Shown in pieces: positions 41,677 through 52,470 of a stretch of DNA of 64,000 bases. Both the position numbers and the translations under genes were made by a program. Positions within the stretch are counted from its first letter, which is position 1. Each line of letters begins with the position of its first letter. The DNA is from Pseudothauera lacus (GTDB lineage Bacteria > Pseudomonadota > Gammaproteobacteria > Burkholderiales > Rhodocyclaceae). The notes under the pieces are model-generated. The model was given only the letters and a program-made list of their open reading frames with translations. It ran no database searches and was not told where the DNA came from. The stretch covers positions 1 through 64,000 of the forward strand of contig NZ_PZKC01000009.1 of assembly GCF_003034845.1 (NCBI RefSeq), given 5' to 3'.

Positions 41677-42042
41677 CTAGCGCGCAGTGCCCGCATCATC
41701 CCCGGCGGCGCCCGCGCGGCGGGCCTCGTACTCTTCCATCAGCGCACGGCCAAAGGCCTTCCAGGTCGGACCGCCATGGGTATGGACGCCGACCTCGGCA
41801 CTCTGCTTCATGGTCAGCAGCATCAGTTCGGCGAGCGCGTAAAGCTCCGCGCGGGCGCGCCGGCGCGGATCGGCGTCATGCAGGGCGGCATTGTTGCAGG
41901 CCGGGTCGCAGTCCAGAGCCTCGCGCGCCAGCGCACGCACGGCGGCGTGGTCCGACCAGTCGATGCGCAGCTGCAGCCCGCGCTTGAAGATCTCGCGCTC
42001 CAGCTCGGCTGCATCGCGCTCGTAGTGGCCGAAACCGCTCAC
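41677..42042 (-). CDS. Hypothetical protein coupled to rfbD
   Basis: A soluble 121-residue protein that I do not recognise. It begins with a GTG at 42042 that overlaps the rfbD stop (GTGA), a strong sign of a real, co-translated gene. Visible features are an acidic and basic helix-rich body (FGHYERDAAELEREIF, DHAAVRALAREAL) and a C-terminal MEEYEARRAGAAGD tail. It has no signal peptide or membrane helix. An upstream in-frame ATG at 42096 would lie deep inside rfbD. A role in deoxysugar metabolism is only suggested by position. Confidence 0.6.
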   Translation of the reverse strand: MSGFGHYERDAAELEREIFKRGLQLRIDWSDHAAVRALAREALDCDPACNNAALHDADPRRRARAELYALAELMLLTMKQSAEVGVHTHGGPTWKAFGRALMEEYEARRAGAAGDDAGTAR

Positions 42043-42941
42043 CGCCGGCCACCGCCGAGTTCGTCCAGGCAACGCCCCAGCGCCGCGCGCCAGCACGGCA
42101 TGACGATGCCGAAACGCTCCGCCACGGCGCGCTGGTCGAGGCGCGAATTGAGCGGACGCGCCGCCGGCGTGGGATAGGCCGTGCTGGGGATGGCCTCCAC
42201 CGCGCCGACGCGCAGCGCCAGGTCGGGGCGACGCGCGCGCACCTGGGCGAAGATCTCCTCGGCAAAACCGTGCCAGCTCGTCTCGCCGCCGCCGGCAAGG
42301 TGGAAGAGACCGCTGCGGAAATGCCCTGCGGCGCGCTCACGCACCGCCTGCGCCAGCGCCAGTGCGCTGGCATCGGCGATGTTGCGCGCCCAGGTCGGCG
42401 CACCGAACTGGTCTGCAACCACGCGCAGGACATCGCGCTCCGCCCCCAGGCGCAGCATGGTGAGGAGGAAGTTCGCCCCCCGTGCGGCATACACCCAGGT
42501 GGTGCGGAAAATCAGATGGTCGCAGCCGGAAGCGGCGATGGCCTGCTCGCCGGCGAGCTTGCTGCGCCCATAGGCATTGAGCGGCGCCACCGGATCGTCT
42601 TCGACATAGGCTGCGGGCTTGCTGCCGTCGAAGACGTAGTCGGTGGAGTAATGCACCAGCAGCGCGCCGGCGCGGCGTGCAGCGGCGGCCAGCTCGGCAA
42701 CCGCCTCGGCATTGATGCGCCGGGCCAGGGCCTCCTCACTCTCGGCGCGATCGACGGCAGTGTAGGCCGCGGCATTGACGATGGCCGTCGGCCCGGTCTC
42801 CGCCACCAGTGCCGCCAGCGTCTCCGGGCGGGCGAGGTCGCAGCGCTCGCGCGCCGGCACGATGACCTCGCCGAGCGGCATCAGGCTGCGCGCCAGCTCC
42901 CAGCCGACCTGGCCGCTGGCGCCGGTGAGGAGAATCCTCAT
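42039..42941 (-). CDS. rfbD: dTDP-4-dehydrorhamnose reductase
   Basis: Last step of dTDP-L-rhamnose synthesis (300 residues). It is an extended short-chain dehydrogenase with [10 protein letters not shown] for NAD(P)H, STDYVFDG and the catalytic YGRSK. The substrate part includes [16 protein letters not shown] and [13 protein letters not shown]. The ATG overlaps the rfbB stop. The other pathway enzymes RfbA and RfbC are not in the window. Confidence 0.93.
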   Translation of the reverse strand: MRILLTGASGQVGWELARSLMPLGEVIVPARERCDLARPETLAALVAETGPTAIVNAAAYTAVDRAESEEALARRINAEAVAELAAAARRAGALLVHYSTDYVFDGSKPAAYVEDDPVAPLNAYGRSKLAGEQAIAASGCDHLIFRTTWVYAARGANFLLTMLRLGAERDVLRVVADQFGAPTWARNIADASALALAQAVRERAAGHFRSGLFHLAGGGETSWHGFAEEIFAQVRARRPDLALRVGAVEAIPSTAYPTPAARPLNSRLDQRAVAERFGIVMPCWRAALGRCLDELGGGRR

Positions 42942-44008
42942 GGCCGCGCCCCGCGTGCAGCGTAGTTGGCGTCGATCCACTCACGGTAGGCACCGCTCTG
43001 CACGTGGCCCACCCAGTCCTGGTTGGCGAGATACCACGCCACGGTCTTGCGGATGCCGCTGGCAAAGGTCTCCGCGGGGCGCCAGCCCAGCTCGCGCTCG
43101 ATCTTGCGCGCATCGATGGCGTAGCGGCGGTCGTGGCCGGGACGGTCCTGCACATAGGTGATGAGGCGCTCGTGCGGCCCCGCCGGATCGGGCCTGAGCT
43201 CGTCGAGCAGCGCGCAGATGGTGCGCACGATGTCGATGTTGGGCATCTCGTTCCAGCCACCGACATTGTAGGTCTCCCCCAGCCGGCCGCGCGCCAGCAC
43301 CTCGCGGATCGCCGCGCAGTGATCGCCGACGTACAGCCAGTCGCGCACGTTCATGCCGTCGCCGTAGATCGGCAGCGGCTTGCCGGCCAGGGCATTGGCA
43401 ATCACCAGCGGAATGAGCTTCTCGGGGAACTGGTAGGGACCGTAGTTGTTCGAGCAATTGGTGGTCAGCACCGGCAGGCCGTAGGTGTGGTGCCAGGCGC
43501 GCACCAGGTGGTCGGAAGCGGCCTTGCTGGCGGAGTACGGGCTGTTCGGTTCAAAGGCCTTGGTCTCGGCGAACGGCGGATCCTGGGGGCCCAGCGAACC
43601 ATAGACTTCGTCGGTCGATACGTGCAGGAAGCGGAACGCTGCGCGCGCCTCGCCGTCGAGCGCGCCCCAGTAGGCGCGCGCGGCTTCGAGGAGGGTGAAG
43701 GTGCCTTCGACGTTGGTGCGCACGAAGGCCGCCGGACCGTGGATGGAGCGGTCGACATGGCTTTCGGCGGCGAAATGGACGATGGCGCGCGGGCGCTGTT
43801 CGACCAGCAGGCGGTCGATGAGGGCGCGGTCGCAGATGTCGCCGTGCACGAAGACATGGCGCCCATCGCCCTGCACACTGGCGAGGTTCTCCATATTGCC
43901 GGCATAGGTCAGCGCATCGAGGTTCACCACCGGCTCGTTCGCGGCAGCCAGCCAGTCGAGTACAAAGTTCGCACCGATGAATCCGGCGCCACCAGTGACA
44001 AGAATCAT
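42938..44008 (-). CDS. rfbB: dTDP-glucose 4,6-dehydratase
   Basis: Oxidises and dehydrates dTDP-glucose to the 4-keto-6-deoxy sugar (356 residues). The NAD site is [15 protein letters not shown], and the catalytic residues appear in [10 protein letters not shown] and YSASKAASD. The end of the Rossmann part contains [14 protein letters not shown], typical of RmlB. A TAGAAT at 44090-44085 could be its -10 element, in a 112-base gap shared with divergent dacB. Confidence 0.95.
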   Translation of the reverse strand: MILVTGGAGFIGANFVLDWLAAANEPVVNLDALTYAGNMENLASVQGDGRHVFVHGDICDRALIDRLLVEQRPRAIVHFAAESHVDRSIHGPAAFVRTNVEGTFTLLEAARAYWGALDGEARAAFRFLHVSTDEVYGSLGPQDPPFAETKAFEPNSPYSASKAASDHLVRAWHHTYGLPVLTTNCSNNYGPYQFPEKLIPLVIANALAGKPLPIYGDGMNVRDWLYVGDHCAAIREVLARGRLGETYNVGGWNEMPNIDIVRTICALLDELRPDPAGPHERLITYVQDRPGHDRRYAIDARKIERELGWRPAETFASGIRKTVAWYLANQDWVGHVQSGAYREWIDANYAARGARP

Positions 44009-44120
44009 CGTGGAGTCCTGCTAGAGTTCGATTTTTTTTGGGAACGCCGCAGACAAGAAGACCTTTTCCCTGCGGCAGTGCATCATTCTACCTTGCCGCC
44101 GCCCGGATTTTCTCGTCGTC

Positions 44121-45563
44121 ATGTACCCGTCATCATCGTCCCGCGCCCTTGTCGCCCGCTGCCTGCTGCTGTTGCTGACGCTGTTCGCCTGCGGCACGCA
44201 CGCTGCCGGCCTGCCCGCGCCGGTGCGCACCGCGCTGCAGGGCGCCGGCATCGCCCTCGACGACGTGGCGATCTGGGTGCAGCCGGTGGATGCGCGCATG
44301 CCAGTGCTTGCCCACAACGCCGAGAAAGCAATGAACCCGGCCTCGGTGATGAAGCTGGTAACCGCCTTTGCTGCCCTCGAACGCCTTGGGCCGGCCTACA
44401 CCTGGACCACGCGGATCGCGCGCCGCGGCGAAGTGCGCGGGACGACGCTGCACGGCGACCTCTACATCGTCGGCGGTGCCGACCCCATGCTCGGCTACGA
44501 ACGCCTGTGGAAGATCCTCCGCCAGCTGCGTGCCCTCGGCATCACCCACATCGCCGGCGACATCGTCCTCGACGGCTCCGCCCTCGCCCTGCCGCCGCAT
44601 GACCCCGACGCCTTCGACGGCCGCGGCCTGCGCCCTTACAACAGCGGCCCGCACGGCCTGCTGCTGCACTACAACACCGTGCGCCTGACCCTGATCCCCG
44701 GAGCGCACGCCGGTGAGGCCGTGCAGCTCGCCGCCGATCCACCGCTCGCCGGCATCAGCATCGACAACCGCATCGTCACCGCCGCCGGCCCTTGCGGAAC
44801 CTGGCACCATGGTCTCGAAGCACGCCTGCAGCAGGGCGCGCAAGGCCCCCGGCTGGAACTCGGCGGACGCCTGCCGGCGAGCTGCGGGCGGCGCGACTGG
44901 AGCGCCGCGCCGCTGTCACCGGAAGCCTACGGCATCGCCCTGGTGGCCGCCTTGTGGCAGGAGGTCGGTGGCCACCTCGATGGCCGCGTGCGCAGCGGGC
45001 TTGCCCCTGCCGACGCCAGCACGGTGCTCAACGACAGCTCGGAAAGCCTTGGCGACGTGGTACGCAACATGAACAAGTGGTCGAGCAACATCATCGCCCG
45101 CCAGATGCTTGCCACCCTCGGCGCCACCGCGGGCGGCGTGCTCGACATGGTGAGCAGCGGAGCGGTGGTGGCGCGCGCACAGCTCGACGCCGCCGGCATC
45201 GACACCGACGGACTGGTTATCGAGAACGGCGCCGGGCTGTCGCGCATCGAGCGCATCCGCGCCGACACCCTCGGACAGTTGCTGCTCACCGCCTGGCAAC
45301 GCCCGTGGATGCCGGACTTCGTTGCCGCGCTGCCGATGGCCGGGGTGGATGGCACCGCGCGACGACGCCTCAATGGCAGCCCGGCGAACGGTCAGGCACA
45401 CATCAAGACCGGCACGCTCAACGGCGTGCGCGCGATGGGTGGCTACGTCCTCGACCGCCACGGCCGCCGCCACGCGGTGGTGATGATGGTCAACCACGCA
45501 CAGGCACCGGCCAGCCATGCGGCGCAGGATGCGCTGCTTGAGTGGGTGTGGGAAGGACGCTGA
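44121..45563 (+). CDS. dacB: D-Ala-D-Ala carboxypeptidase/endopeptidase (PBP4)
   Basis: Periplasmic class C penicillin-binding protein of 480 residues that trims and cuts peptidoglycan crosslinks. A signal peptide (about 1-29) is followed by SxxK at S75-K78 (NPASVMKLVT). The SxN motif is in WSSNIIARQM and KTG in HIKTGTLNG. The middle domain insert of PBP4 (about 95-290) is present. It diverges from rfbB and converges with ubiD; the gap of 45 bases holds no clear terminator. Confidence 0.94.
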   Translation: MYPSSSSRALVARCLLLLLTLFACGTHAAGLPAPVRTALQGAGIALDDVAIWVQPVDARMPVLAHNAEKAMNPASVMKLVTAFAALERLGPAYTWTTRIARRGEVRGTTLHGDLYIVGGADPMLGYERLWKILRQLRALGITHIAGDIVLDGSALALPPHDPDAFDGRGLRPYNSGPHGLLLHYNTVRLTLIPGAHAGEAVQLAADPPLAGISIDNRIVTAAGPCGTWHHGLEARLQQGAQGPRLELGGRLPASCGRRDWSAAPLSPEAYGIALVAALWQEVGGHLDGRVRSGLAPADASTVLNDSSESLGDVVRNMNKWSSNIIARQMLATLGATAGGVLDMVSSGAVVARAQLDAAGIDTDGLVIENGAGLSRIERIRADTLGQLLLTAWQRPWMPDFVAALPMAGVDGTARRRLNGSPANGQAHIKTGTLNGVRAMGGYVLDRHGRRHAVVMMVNHAQAPASHAAQDALLEWVWEGR

Positions 45564-45608
45564 GCCGACTCGCGGCGCGGGCCGGGTCGATCGCGGCCCA
45601 GGCCGCCC

Positions 45609-47099
45609 CTACAGGCCCAGCTCGTCCCACATTGCGTCGACCTTCGCCTTTACCGCGGCGTCCATGACGATGGGCGTGCCCCACTCGCGGCTGGTCTCGC
45701 CCGGCCATTTGTTGGTGGCGTCCAGGCCCATCTTGGAACCCAGGCCGGCCACCGGGCTGGCGAAGTCGAGGTAGTCGATCGGGGTGTTGTCCACCAGCGT
45801 GGTGTCGCGGGTGGCGTCCATGCGGGTGGTCAGCGCCCAGATCACTTCCTTCCAGTCGCGGATGTCCACGTCCTCATCGACGACGACGATGAACTTGGTG
45901 TACATGAACTGGCGCAGGAAGCTCCAGATGCCGAACATCACCCGCTTGGCGTGCCCCGGGTACTGCTTCCTGATGCTGACCACCGCGAGGCGGTAGGAGC
46001 AGCCTTCCGGCGGCAGGTAGAAGTCCACGATCTCGGGGAACTGCTTCTGCAGCAGTGGGACGAAGACCTCGTTGAGGGCCACGCCCAGCATCGCCGGTTC
46101 GTCGGGCGGCTTGCCGGTATAGGTGGAGTGGTAAATCGGCTGGCGGCGCATGGTGATGCGCTCGACGGTGAACACCGGGAAGTCGGAGACCTCGTTGTAG
46201 TAGCCGGTGTGGTCGCCGTAAGGACCTTCCGGCGCCAGGTCGTCCGGGTGGATGACGCCTTCCAGGACGATCTCGGCGGAGGCCGGCACCTGCAGGTCGG
46301 AGCCGAGGCATTTCACCAGCTCGGTCTTGGCGCCGCGCAGCAGGCCGGCGAACTGGTATTCGGAGATGGTGTCCGGCACCGGCGTCACCGCCCCCAGGAT
46401 GGTGGCCGGGTCGCAGCCCAGCACCACCGCCACCGGGAAGGGTTCGCCGGGACGGGCAAGGCTGTGCTCGCGGAAATCCAGCGCGCCGCCGCGGTGCGCC
46501 AGCCAGCGCATGATCACCCGGTTCGGCCCCAGCACCTGCTGGCGGTAGATGCCCAGGTTCTGGCGCTTCTTGTGCGGTCCGCGGGTCACCACCAGACCCC
46601 AGGTGATCAAGGGCGCAGCGTCGCCGGGCCAGCAGTGCTGGATAGGCAGCTTGGCGAGATCCACCTCGTCGCCCTCCCACACCACCTCCTGGCAGGGCGC
46701 GGAACGCACCTCCTTGGGCGCCATGTTGAGCACCTGCTTCAACACCGGCCACTTCTCCCAGGCGTCCTTAAGCCCTTTCGGCGGCTCAGGCTCCTTGAGG
46801 AAGGAGAGCAGCTTGCCGACCTCGCGCAGCGGGGTGCTCCAGTCGCCGTCCGAGACGTCCTCGCCCATGCCCATCGCCACCCGCTGTGGGGTGCCAAACA
46901 GGTTGGCCAGCACCGGAATCGCCTGGGGCACGCCGCGGGTCAGCGGCTGCTCGAACAGCAAGGCCGGGCCACCGGCGCGCAGCACGCGGTCGGCGATCTC
47001 GGTCATCTCGAGGTGGGTGTCCACCGGCACTTTGATGCGCTTGAGTTCGCCGCGCGCTTCGAGCTGGGCGATGAAGTCGCGGAGGTCGTGGTATTTCAT
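45609..47099 (-). CDS. ubiD: 4-hydroxy-3-polyprenylbenzoate decarboxylase
   Basis: Prenyl-FMN-dependent decarboxylase of ubiquinone synthesis (496 residues, as in E. coli). Recognisable segments are [19 protein letters not shown] at the start, [20 protein letters not shown] and the prFMN-site [13 protein letters not shown]. The late motif [16 protein letters not shown] is also conserved. The cofactor-making UbiX is not in the window. It follows pyrF by 11 bases and lies in a block with ubiA and ubiC. Confidence 0.96.
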   Translation of the reverse strand: MKYHDLRDFIAQLEARGELKRIKVPVDTHLEMTEIADRVLRAGGPALLFEQPLTRGVPQAIPVLANLFGTPQRVAMGMGEDVSDGDWSTPLREVGKLLSFLKEPEPPKGLKDAWEKWPVLKQVLNMAPKEVRSAPCQEVVWEGDEVDLAKLPIQHCWPGDAAPLITWGLVVTRGPHKKRQNLGIYRQQVLGPNRVIMRWLAHRGGALDFREHSLARPGEPFPVAVVLGCDPATILGAVTPVPDTISEYQFAGLLRGAKTELVKCLGSDLQVPASAEIVLEGVIHPDDLAPEGPYGDHTGYYNEVSDFPVFTVERITMRRQPIYHSTYTGKPPDEPAMLGVALNEVFVPLLQKQFPEIVDFYLPPEGCSYRLAVVSIRKQYPGHAKRVMFGIWSFLRQFMYTKFIVVVDEDVDIRDWKEVIWALTTRMDATRDTTLVDNTPIDYLDFASPVAGLGSKMGLDATNKWPGETSREWGTPIVMDAAVKAKVDAMWDELGL

Positions 47100-47110
47100 C
47101 TGGGCGGCAC

Positions 47111-47935
47111 TCAGCGGCAGGCGTTGATGGCGTCGCGCGTATCCTGCGCCACGCGGCGCGCAGCGGCGGCGAAGTCTTCGCCCTGGCCGGCGTAGAGGAT
47201 GGCACGCGAGGAGTTGATCATCAGCCCGCAGCCATCCATGGTGCGTCCAGCCTGCACGGTGGCGGCGATGTCGCCGCCCTGCGCGCCGATGCCCGGCACC
47301 AGCAGCGGCACCTCGCCGGTCAGCTCGCGCACCCGGGCGATCTCGGCCGGGAAGGTGGCGCCGACCACCAGGCCGCAGTTGCCGCTGGCGTTCCACTCCT
47401 CGGCGACCAGGCGGGCGACACGCTCATAGAGTCGCTCTTGCCTGCCGGGGGCACCGACGTCGAGGAACTGCAGGTCCGAGCCGCCCGGGTTGGAGGTGCG
47501 GCAGAGCAGGATCACGCCCTTGTCGCCGTAGGCCAGGTAGGGCTCCACGGAGTCGCGCCCCATGTAGGGATTGACCGTGATCGCATCGGCCCTGAAGCGC
47601 TCGAAGGCCTCCACCGCGTACTGCTCGGCAGTGCTGCCGATGTCGCCGCGCTTGGCGTCGAGGATCACCGGCACCGCCGGGTGATGCGTGTGGATGTGCT
47701 CGATCAGCGCCTCGAGCTGGTCCTCCGCGCGGCGCGCGGCAAAGTAGGCGATCTGCGGCTTGAAGGCACAAGCCAGATCCGCGGTGGCGTCGACGATGTC
47801 GCGGCAGAACTCGAAGATGGCCTGCGGGCGGCTGGCGAGGTGGGCCGGGAATTTGGCCGGATCGGGATCGAGGCCCACGCACAGCAGGCTGTTGCGCTGC
47901 TGCCAGGCGGCCTTCAGGGCGGTCATGAAGTGCAT
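47111..47935 (-). CDS. pyrF: Orotidine 5'-phosphate decarboxylase
   Basis: Final step of UMP synthesis (274 residues). It belongs to the longer type 2 subfamily, with [14 protein letters not shown] and the catalytic [14 protein letters not shown] containing the Lys-Asp pair. [11 protein letters not shown] and [11 protein letters not shown] complete the barrel. The ATG at 47935 has AAGGA about eight bases upstream; a second ATG is at 47926. It is inserted among ubi genes on the same strand. Confidence 0.95.
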   Translation of the reverse strand: MHFMTALKAAWQQRNSLLCVGLDPDPAKFPAHLASRPQAIFEFCRDIVDATADLACAFKPQIAYFAARRAEDQLEALIEHIHTHHPAVPVILDAKRGDIGSTAEQYAVEAFERFRADAITVNPYMGRDSVEPYLAYGDKGVILLCRTSNPGGSDLQFLDVGAPGRQERLYERVARLVAEEWNASGNCGLVVGATFPAEIARVRELTGEVPLLVPGIGAQGGDIAATVQAGRTMDGCGLMINSSRAILYAGQGEDFAAAARRVAQDTRDAINACR

Positions 47936-47945
47936 CGGAAGTCCT

Positions 47946-48821
47946 TTATGTGAGGGCTGTCTGCAGCGCGTAATCGAGCATCAACCCGGCAAAGATCGTC
48001 CCACCCACCCAGTTGTTGTGCAGGAAGGCCCTGAAGCAGGCAGCGCGCTCGCGCTCGCGAATGAGCGTGTAGTGATACAGGGAGATCGCCACGCCCGCTG
48101 CCAGCCCCACAAAAAAGGGCAGCCCACGCGCGGCAAGCATGCCGGCGGCGGCGAGCAGTGCGAAGGCGGCGGCGTAGCACGCCATCACCGCGGCAACGTC
48201 GAAGCGTCCGAAGGTGATCGCCGAGGTGCGGATGCCGATCTTCAGATCGTCGGGGCGGTCCACCATGGCGTACTCGGTGTCGTAGGCCACTGCCCAGAAG
48301 ACGTTGGCGGCGAGCATCAGCCAGGCGATGGCCGGCACCTCGCCGCGCAGCGCGGCGAAGGCCATCGGGATGCCAAAGCCGAAGGCAATGCCCAGATAGG
48401 CCTGCGGAATGGCGAAGAAGCGTTTCGTGAAGGGGTAGCTGGCGGCGAGGAAGAGCGCCGGGATGGACAGCCACAGCACCAGCGCCGGCAGCGGCAGGAT
48501 GAGCACGAAGGCGGCGAGCGCGAGCGCCCCGGCAAGCAGCAGGGCCTCGCGGGTACTCACCGCGCCGGTGGCCAGTGGGCGATTGCGGGTGCGCTCGACA
48601 TGGCCGTCGAAATCGCGGTCTGCATAGTCGTTGATGACGCAGCCGGCCGAGCGCATCAGCACTGTACCGAGCACGAAGATCGCCAGCACATGAAGCGGCG
48701 GAAAGCCCTCCGCGGCCACCCACAGCCCCCACAGCGTGGGCCACAGCAGCAGCAGGATGCCGATCGGCTTGTCCAGGCGCATCAGGCGCAGGTAGAGGGG
48801 GAAGCGGTGGGCAAGGGTCAT
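47946..48821 (-). CDS. ubiA: 4-hydroxybenzoate polyprenyltransferase
   Basis: Integral membrane prenyltransferase (291 residues) that joins the polyprenyl tail to 4-hydroxybenzoate. The two aspartate motifs are seen as [19 protein letters not shown] and [17 protein letters not shown]. The rest is a series of hydrophobic helices. It follows ubiC by four bases, so the first two steps of ubiquinone synthesis are encoded together. Confidence 0.96.
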   Translation of the reverse strand: MTLAHRFPLYLRLMRLDKPIGILLLLWPTLWGLWVAAEGFPPLHVLAIFVLGTVLMRSAGCVINDYADRDFDGHVERTRNRPLATGAVSTREALLLAGALALAAFVLILPLPALVLWLSIPALFLAASYPFTKRFFAIPQAYLGIAFGFGIPMAFAALRGEVPAIAWLMLAANVFWAVAYDTEYAMVDRPDDLKIGIRTSAITFGRFDVAAVMACYAAAFALLAAAGMLAARGLPFFVGLAAGVAISLYHYTLIRERERAACFRAFLHNNWVGGTIFAGLMLDYALQTALT

Positions 48822-48825
48822 CGGA

Positions 48826-49383
48826 TCAGCGGGGCAGGTCGAGGATCGCCGGCAGGAAGGCTTCGCTCACCAGCAGGGCGCGGCGGCGCAGCAGGAACAC
48901 CGAGCGCCGGGCCCACAAGCGCGCCGGCAGGGCGACACCGGGGAGGGCCGCGACGGCATGATGATAGCGCGCATCGCGGGTATCGAGACAGGCGCAGGCC
49001 AGCGGCTGGCGGGCGATGCGCGGATCGGCGAAGAGCGCGGCGCCGAGCGGGCGCGCACCGATGCCGTGGAACAGGTTCCAGGCGCCGCGCAGGTTGTGGC
49101 GCGGCAGCACGGAGCGCGCATACACCACCGCACGGCCATCGGCGAGCAGCAGCACCTCGCGCACCCAGGCCAGTTCGTCGCCGCTCAGACCGAGCAGGCG
49201 GGCTTCGTCGCGCTGCGGCAAGGCCAGCTGCTGGGCCAGCACGTGGACGCGGAAGTTCCCGCAGCGCGCACGGATGCGCGCGGTCAGCGAGCCTGGATCG
49301 GTGAGCCAGGGACGCAGCGCAGCCGGCACGGTGGCGCGCGGCGGGCGGCGCAGCCAGGTTTCGCGGTGAAGTCGGGTGTGCAT
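48826..49383 (-). CDS. ubiC: Chorismate pyruvate-lyase
   Basis: Releases pyruvate from chorismate to give 4-hydroxybenzoate (185 residues). The N-terminal [20 protein letters not shown] matches the family. [21 protein letters not shown] and the final [20 protein letters not shown] are the other conserved blocks. It is close to the family in length and leads the ubiC-ubiA-pyrF-ubiD run. It uses the chorismate that AroB and AroK help to supply. Confidence 0.92.
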   Translation of the reverse strand: MHTRLHRETWLRRPPRATVPAALRPWLTDPGSLTARIRARCGNFRVHVLAQQLALPQRDEARLLGLSGDELAWVREVLLLADGRAVVYARSVLPRHNLRGAWNLFHGIGARPLGAALFADPRIARQPLACACLDTRDARYHHAVAALPGVALPARLWARRSVFLLRRRALLVSEAFLPAILDLPR

Positions 49384-49435
49384 GGAAGATCAACTTGGGG
49401 GCCGGGCGCATCATACCAGCGCCGGCGTCTGCCCT

Positions 49436-51511
49436 TCAGGCGCGCAGCAGGCCTTCGCGCCCCCCCAGCCAGCGCTCCTGCAGCGCTGCAGCGGCCTGGG
49501 GATGGTCACGCAGCAGGCTGGTACTGGCCTCGCGGGCGGCCTCGAGGAGATCGCCATCGGCCTCCAGGTCGGCGTAGCGCAACAATGGCAGGCCACTCTG
49601 GCGCGCGCCGACGAACTCTCCCGGACCACGGATGCGCAGGTCCTCGCGGGCGATGGCAAAACCGTCGCTGTTCTCGTAGATCACCTTCAGACGCGCCCGC
49701 CCGCTCTGCGACAGCGGCTGGGCATAGAGCAGGATGCACACCGAGGCGGCGCTGCCGCGCCCGACCCGGCCGCGCAGCTGGTGCAGCTGGGCGAGGCCGA
49801 AGCGCTCGGCGTGCTCGATCACCATCAGGCTGGCGTTGGGCACGTCCACACCGACCTCGATCACGGTGGTGGCGACCAGCAGATGCACCTCACCGGCGGC
49901 AAAGGCCGCCATGGTGGCGGACTTCTCGGCGGGCTTGAGGCGGCCGTGGACAAGGCCGATGCGCAGTTCCGGCAGCGCCGCCACCAGGGTGTCGTAGGTA
50001 TCCTGCGCGGTCTGCAGCTGCAGGGCTTCGGACTCCTCGATCAGCGGACACACCCAGTAGGCCTGGCGGCCTTCAGCGCAGCCGGCGCGGACACGGGCGA
50101 TCACTTCGCCGCGGCGGGCGTCCGAGACCAGCTTGGTGATCACCGGCGTGCGCCCGGGGGGCAGTTCATCGAGCACCGAGACGTCGAGATCGGCGTAATG
50201 GCTCATTGCCAGGGTGCGCGGAATAGGGGTCGCCGACATCATCAGGAGGTGGGGACCGAGGGCCCCGGCGGCGCCCTTCTCGCGCAAGGCCAGGCGCTGA
50301 CGGACGCCGAAGCGGTGCTGTTCGTCCACCACCGCGAGGCCGAGGCGCGGCAAGGCCACCGGGTCCTCGATGAGCGCGTGGGTGCCCACCGCCAGCATCA
50401 GCTCGCCGTCGGCAAGGCGGGCCATTTCCGCCGCGCGGGCGCGCTTGCCGCGGCTGCCGGAGAGCCAGCCGACCTCGATGCCGAGCGGGGCGAGCCACTG
50501 CGAGAGCTTCTGCCAATGCTGTTCGGCAAGAATCTCGGTGGGTGCCATCAGTGCCGCCTGGTAGCCGGCATCCACGGCCTGCAGCATCGCCAGGGCGGCG
50601 ACGATGGTCTTGCCACTGCCGACGTCCCCCATCAGCAAACGCTGCATTGGATGCGGCACGGCGAGATCGGCGGCAATCTCGGCCACCGCGCGGCGCTGCG
50701 CCGCGGTGAGTGCAAAGGGCAGGCCGGCGAGCAGGCGGCGGGCGAGGCCGTCGCCGGCCGCCAGCGCCGGCGCACGACGGGCGCGGCGGGCGTTGTAGGC
50801 GCGGCGCAGGGAAATCTGCTGGGCGAGGAGCTCTTCGAACCTGATCCGCCGCCAGGCCGGATGCTGGCGGTCTTCGAGCACGCTGGCCGGCACTTCCGGC
50901 GAGGGGTGGTGGAGCGCGCGCAGGGCCTCGGCGAGCCCGGGCAGCCCGAGGCGGGCGCACAGCGCGGGCGGCAGGACCTCGGCGACGGTTTCGCTGGCGA
51001 GGGCGCGGTCGATGAGCTTGCGCAAGGTCGCCTGCCCCAGCCCGGCGGTGGTCGGGTAGACCGGGGTGAGCGCTTCCGGCAGGCTTTCGCCGGCATTCAC
51101 CGGGTGCACGCGGGGATGCACCATCTCGCTGCCGAAGAAGCCCCCGCGCACCTCGCCGAACAGACGCACGCGGCGCCCCGGGGCGAGCAGCTTCTGCTGC
51201 GAGGGGTAGAAGTGCAGCCAGCGCGCCACCAGCGTGCCGGAGGCGTCGGCGATGTGCGCGACGAGCTGGCGGCGCGGACGCAGGGTGACGTCGCAGCTCA
51301 CCACCTCACCCTCGATCTGTGCCGGGAAGCCGGGACGGGCGACGGCGATCGCGGTCAGCCGGGTCTCGTCCTCGTAGCGCAGCGGCAGATGGAGCAGGAG
51401 GTCGCGCGGCGCGCGGATGTCCAGCTTGGCCAGGCGAGCGGCGAGCTGGGCCCCTACTCCCGGCCAGCCGGGCGCTGCAGCGGGCCGCGGCGCGGCCCGT
51501 TCACGCGCCAT
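49436..51511 (-). CDS. recG: ATP-dependent DNA helicase RecG
   Basis: Branch-migrating helicase of 691 residues that remodels stalled replication forks. The wedge (OB) domain lies in the N-terminal half, with YEDETRLTAIA. The helicase core has Walker A in MGDVGSGKTIVAALAML, the DEQH box in VVDEQHRFG, SATPIPRTLA, and the RecG signature ASLMVIEHAERFGLAQLHQL followed by RGRVGRG. The ATG at 51511 is chosen; a cysteine-rich extension to 51574 has no homology. Confidence 0.97.
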   Translation of the reverse strand: MARERAAPRPAAAPGWPGVGAQLAARLAKLDIRAPRDLLLHLPLRYEDETRLTAIAVARPGFPAQIEGEVVSCDVTLRPRRQLVAHIADASGTLVARWLHFYPSQQKLLAPGRRVRLFGEVRGGFFGSEMVHPRVHPVNAGESLPEALTPVYPTTAGLGQATLRKLIDRALASETVAEVLPPALCARLGLPGLAEALRALHHPSPEVPASVLEDRQHPAWRRIRFEELLAQQISLRRAYNARRARRAPALAAGDGLARRLLAGLPFALTAAQRRAVAEIAADLAVPHPMQRLLMGDVGSGKTIVAALAMLQAVDAGYQAALMAPTEILAEQHWQKLSQWLAPLGIEVGWLSGSRGKRARAAEMARLADGELMLAVGTHALIEDPVALPRLGLAVVDEQHRFGVRQRLALREKGAAGALGPHLLMMSATPIPRTLAMSHYADLDVSVLDELPPGRTPVITKLVSDARRGEVIARVRAGCAEGRQAYWVCPLIEESEALQLQTAQDTYDTLVAALPELRIGLVHGRLKPAEKSATMAAFAAGEVHLLVATTVIEVGVDVPNASLMVIEHAERFGLAQLHQLRGRVGRGSAASVCILLYAQPLSQSGRARLKVIYENSDGFAIAREDLRIRGPGEFVGARQSGLPLLRYADLEADGDLLEAAREASTSLLRDHPQAAAALQERWLGGREGLLRA

Positions 51512-51530
51512 GCAACACTGCCCGCCGGAC

Positions 51531-51911
51531 TCAGCCGAGCACCAGCACCGCGTCGGCCTCAACCTCGGCACCACGCGGCAGCGCCTTCACCCCTACCGCG
51601 GCACGCGCCGGATAGGGGGCGCTGAAATAGCGCGCCATGATCTCGTTGACGGTGGCGAAGTTGCCCAGATCGGTGAGGTAGAGGTTGAGCTTGACGATGT
51701 CGGCGAGGGTGCCGCCGGCAGCTTCGGCGACCGCCTTGAGGTTCTCGAAGACGCGCACGGTCTGGGCTTCGAAACCGTCGGCGAGCTGCATGCTCGCCGG
51801 ATCGAGCCCGATCTGCCCGGACAGGTACACGGTGTCGCCGGCGCGCACGGCCTGCGAATAGGTGCCGATGGCCGCGGGCGCGGCCGGCGTGGAGATGATC
51901 GAACGGCTCAT
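51531..51911 (-). CDS. ridA: RidA-family reactive intermediate deaminase
   Basis: Cytoplasmic enamine/imine deaminase of 126 residues that removes reactive products of PLP enzymes. It shows [29 protein letters not shown]-like central helix text ([16 protein letters not shown]) and the active-site arginine region [19 protein letters not shown]. The family trimer forms the active site at subunit interfaces. It lies 19 bases upstream of recG, as in many proteobacteria (spoT-ridA-recG), although spoT is elsewhere in this window. Confidence 0.93.
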   Translation of the reverse strand: MSRSIISTPAAPAAIGTYSQAVRAGDTVYLSGQIGLDPASMQLADGFEAQTVRVFENLKAVAEAAGGTLADIVKLNLYLTDLGNFATVNEIMARYFSAPYPARAAVGVKALPRGAEVEADAVLVLG

Positions 51912-51952
51912 GAAACGACCTGTGGATGGGGAATGGAGATGCCCGGAGGCGC

Positions 51953-52396
51953 TCAGTCGCCGGCGCGCAGGGTGATATCGCAGCCGACCTTGGTGAACAC
52001 CTTCTGCAGCCCGCGGCGGCCGGCGGCATTGATCACCACCGGGGCCATGAAGTTGGCACGCAGCCCGGCGGTGGTCGGCGAACCGGCATCGCTGCCGTCC
52101 TTGCGCACGATCACGGTGACCAGTGCATCCTCGGGCTTGGCAAGGCCGAGCAGGGCGGACTCCTCGTCGCTGAGGGCGAATTCGTAATGGATGCCCAGCG
52201 TCGCCGGATCGGCAAGGGAGAAGGCGACATCGGGGTCATCGGCACTCTGCAGCACCAGCACCGCGACCTCGGAGCCTTCCTCGTGCACCAGCGCGAAACG
52301 CTTGCACTGTTCGAAACCCGGCAGGCCGGCGGGGAAATCGATGATCTTGTCCTCGCTGACCTCGAAAGTGCCGAACTCGGTGCTGTCGATCTTCAT
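51953..52396 (-). CDS. fliW: Flagellar assembly factor FliW
   Basis: A 147-residue protein with the FliW fold: [21 protein letters not shown] at its N-terminus (family signature shortened: [12 protein letters not shown]), [18 protein letters not shown], and the later VTVIVRKDG and [10 protein letters not shown]. FliW binds flagellin and antagonises CsrA in Bacillus and Campylobacter. Here it is not near flagellar genes, but its neighbour SPOR and DUF2802 genes share the strand. The ATG at 52396 is chosen; the frame is open upstream to 52474. Confidence 0.88.
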   Translation of the reverse strand: MKIDSTEFGTFEVSEDKIIDFPAGLPGFEQCKRFALVHEEGSEVAVLVLQSADDPDVAFSLADPATLGIHYEFALSDEESALLGLAKPEDALVTVIVRKDGSDAGSPTTAGLRANFMAPVVINAAGRRGLQKVFTKVGCDITLRAGD

Positions 52397-52470
52397 GCCT
52401 GCTCTCCTCACTGTGGATGATGAACTGATGTCTGCAACTATAGCAGCCCGCCGCACCGCGGCCGGACTTC

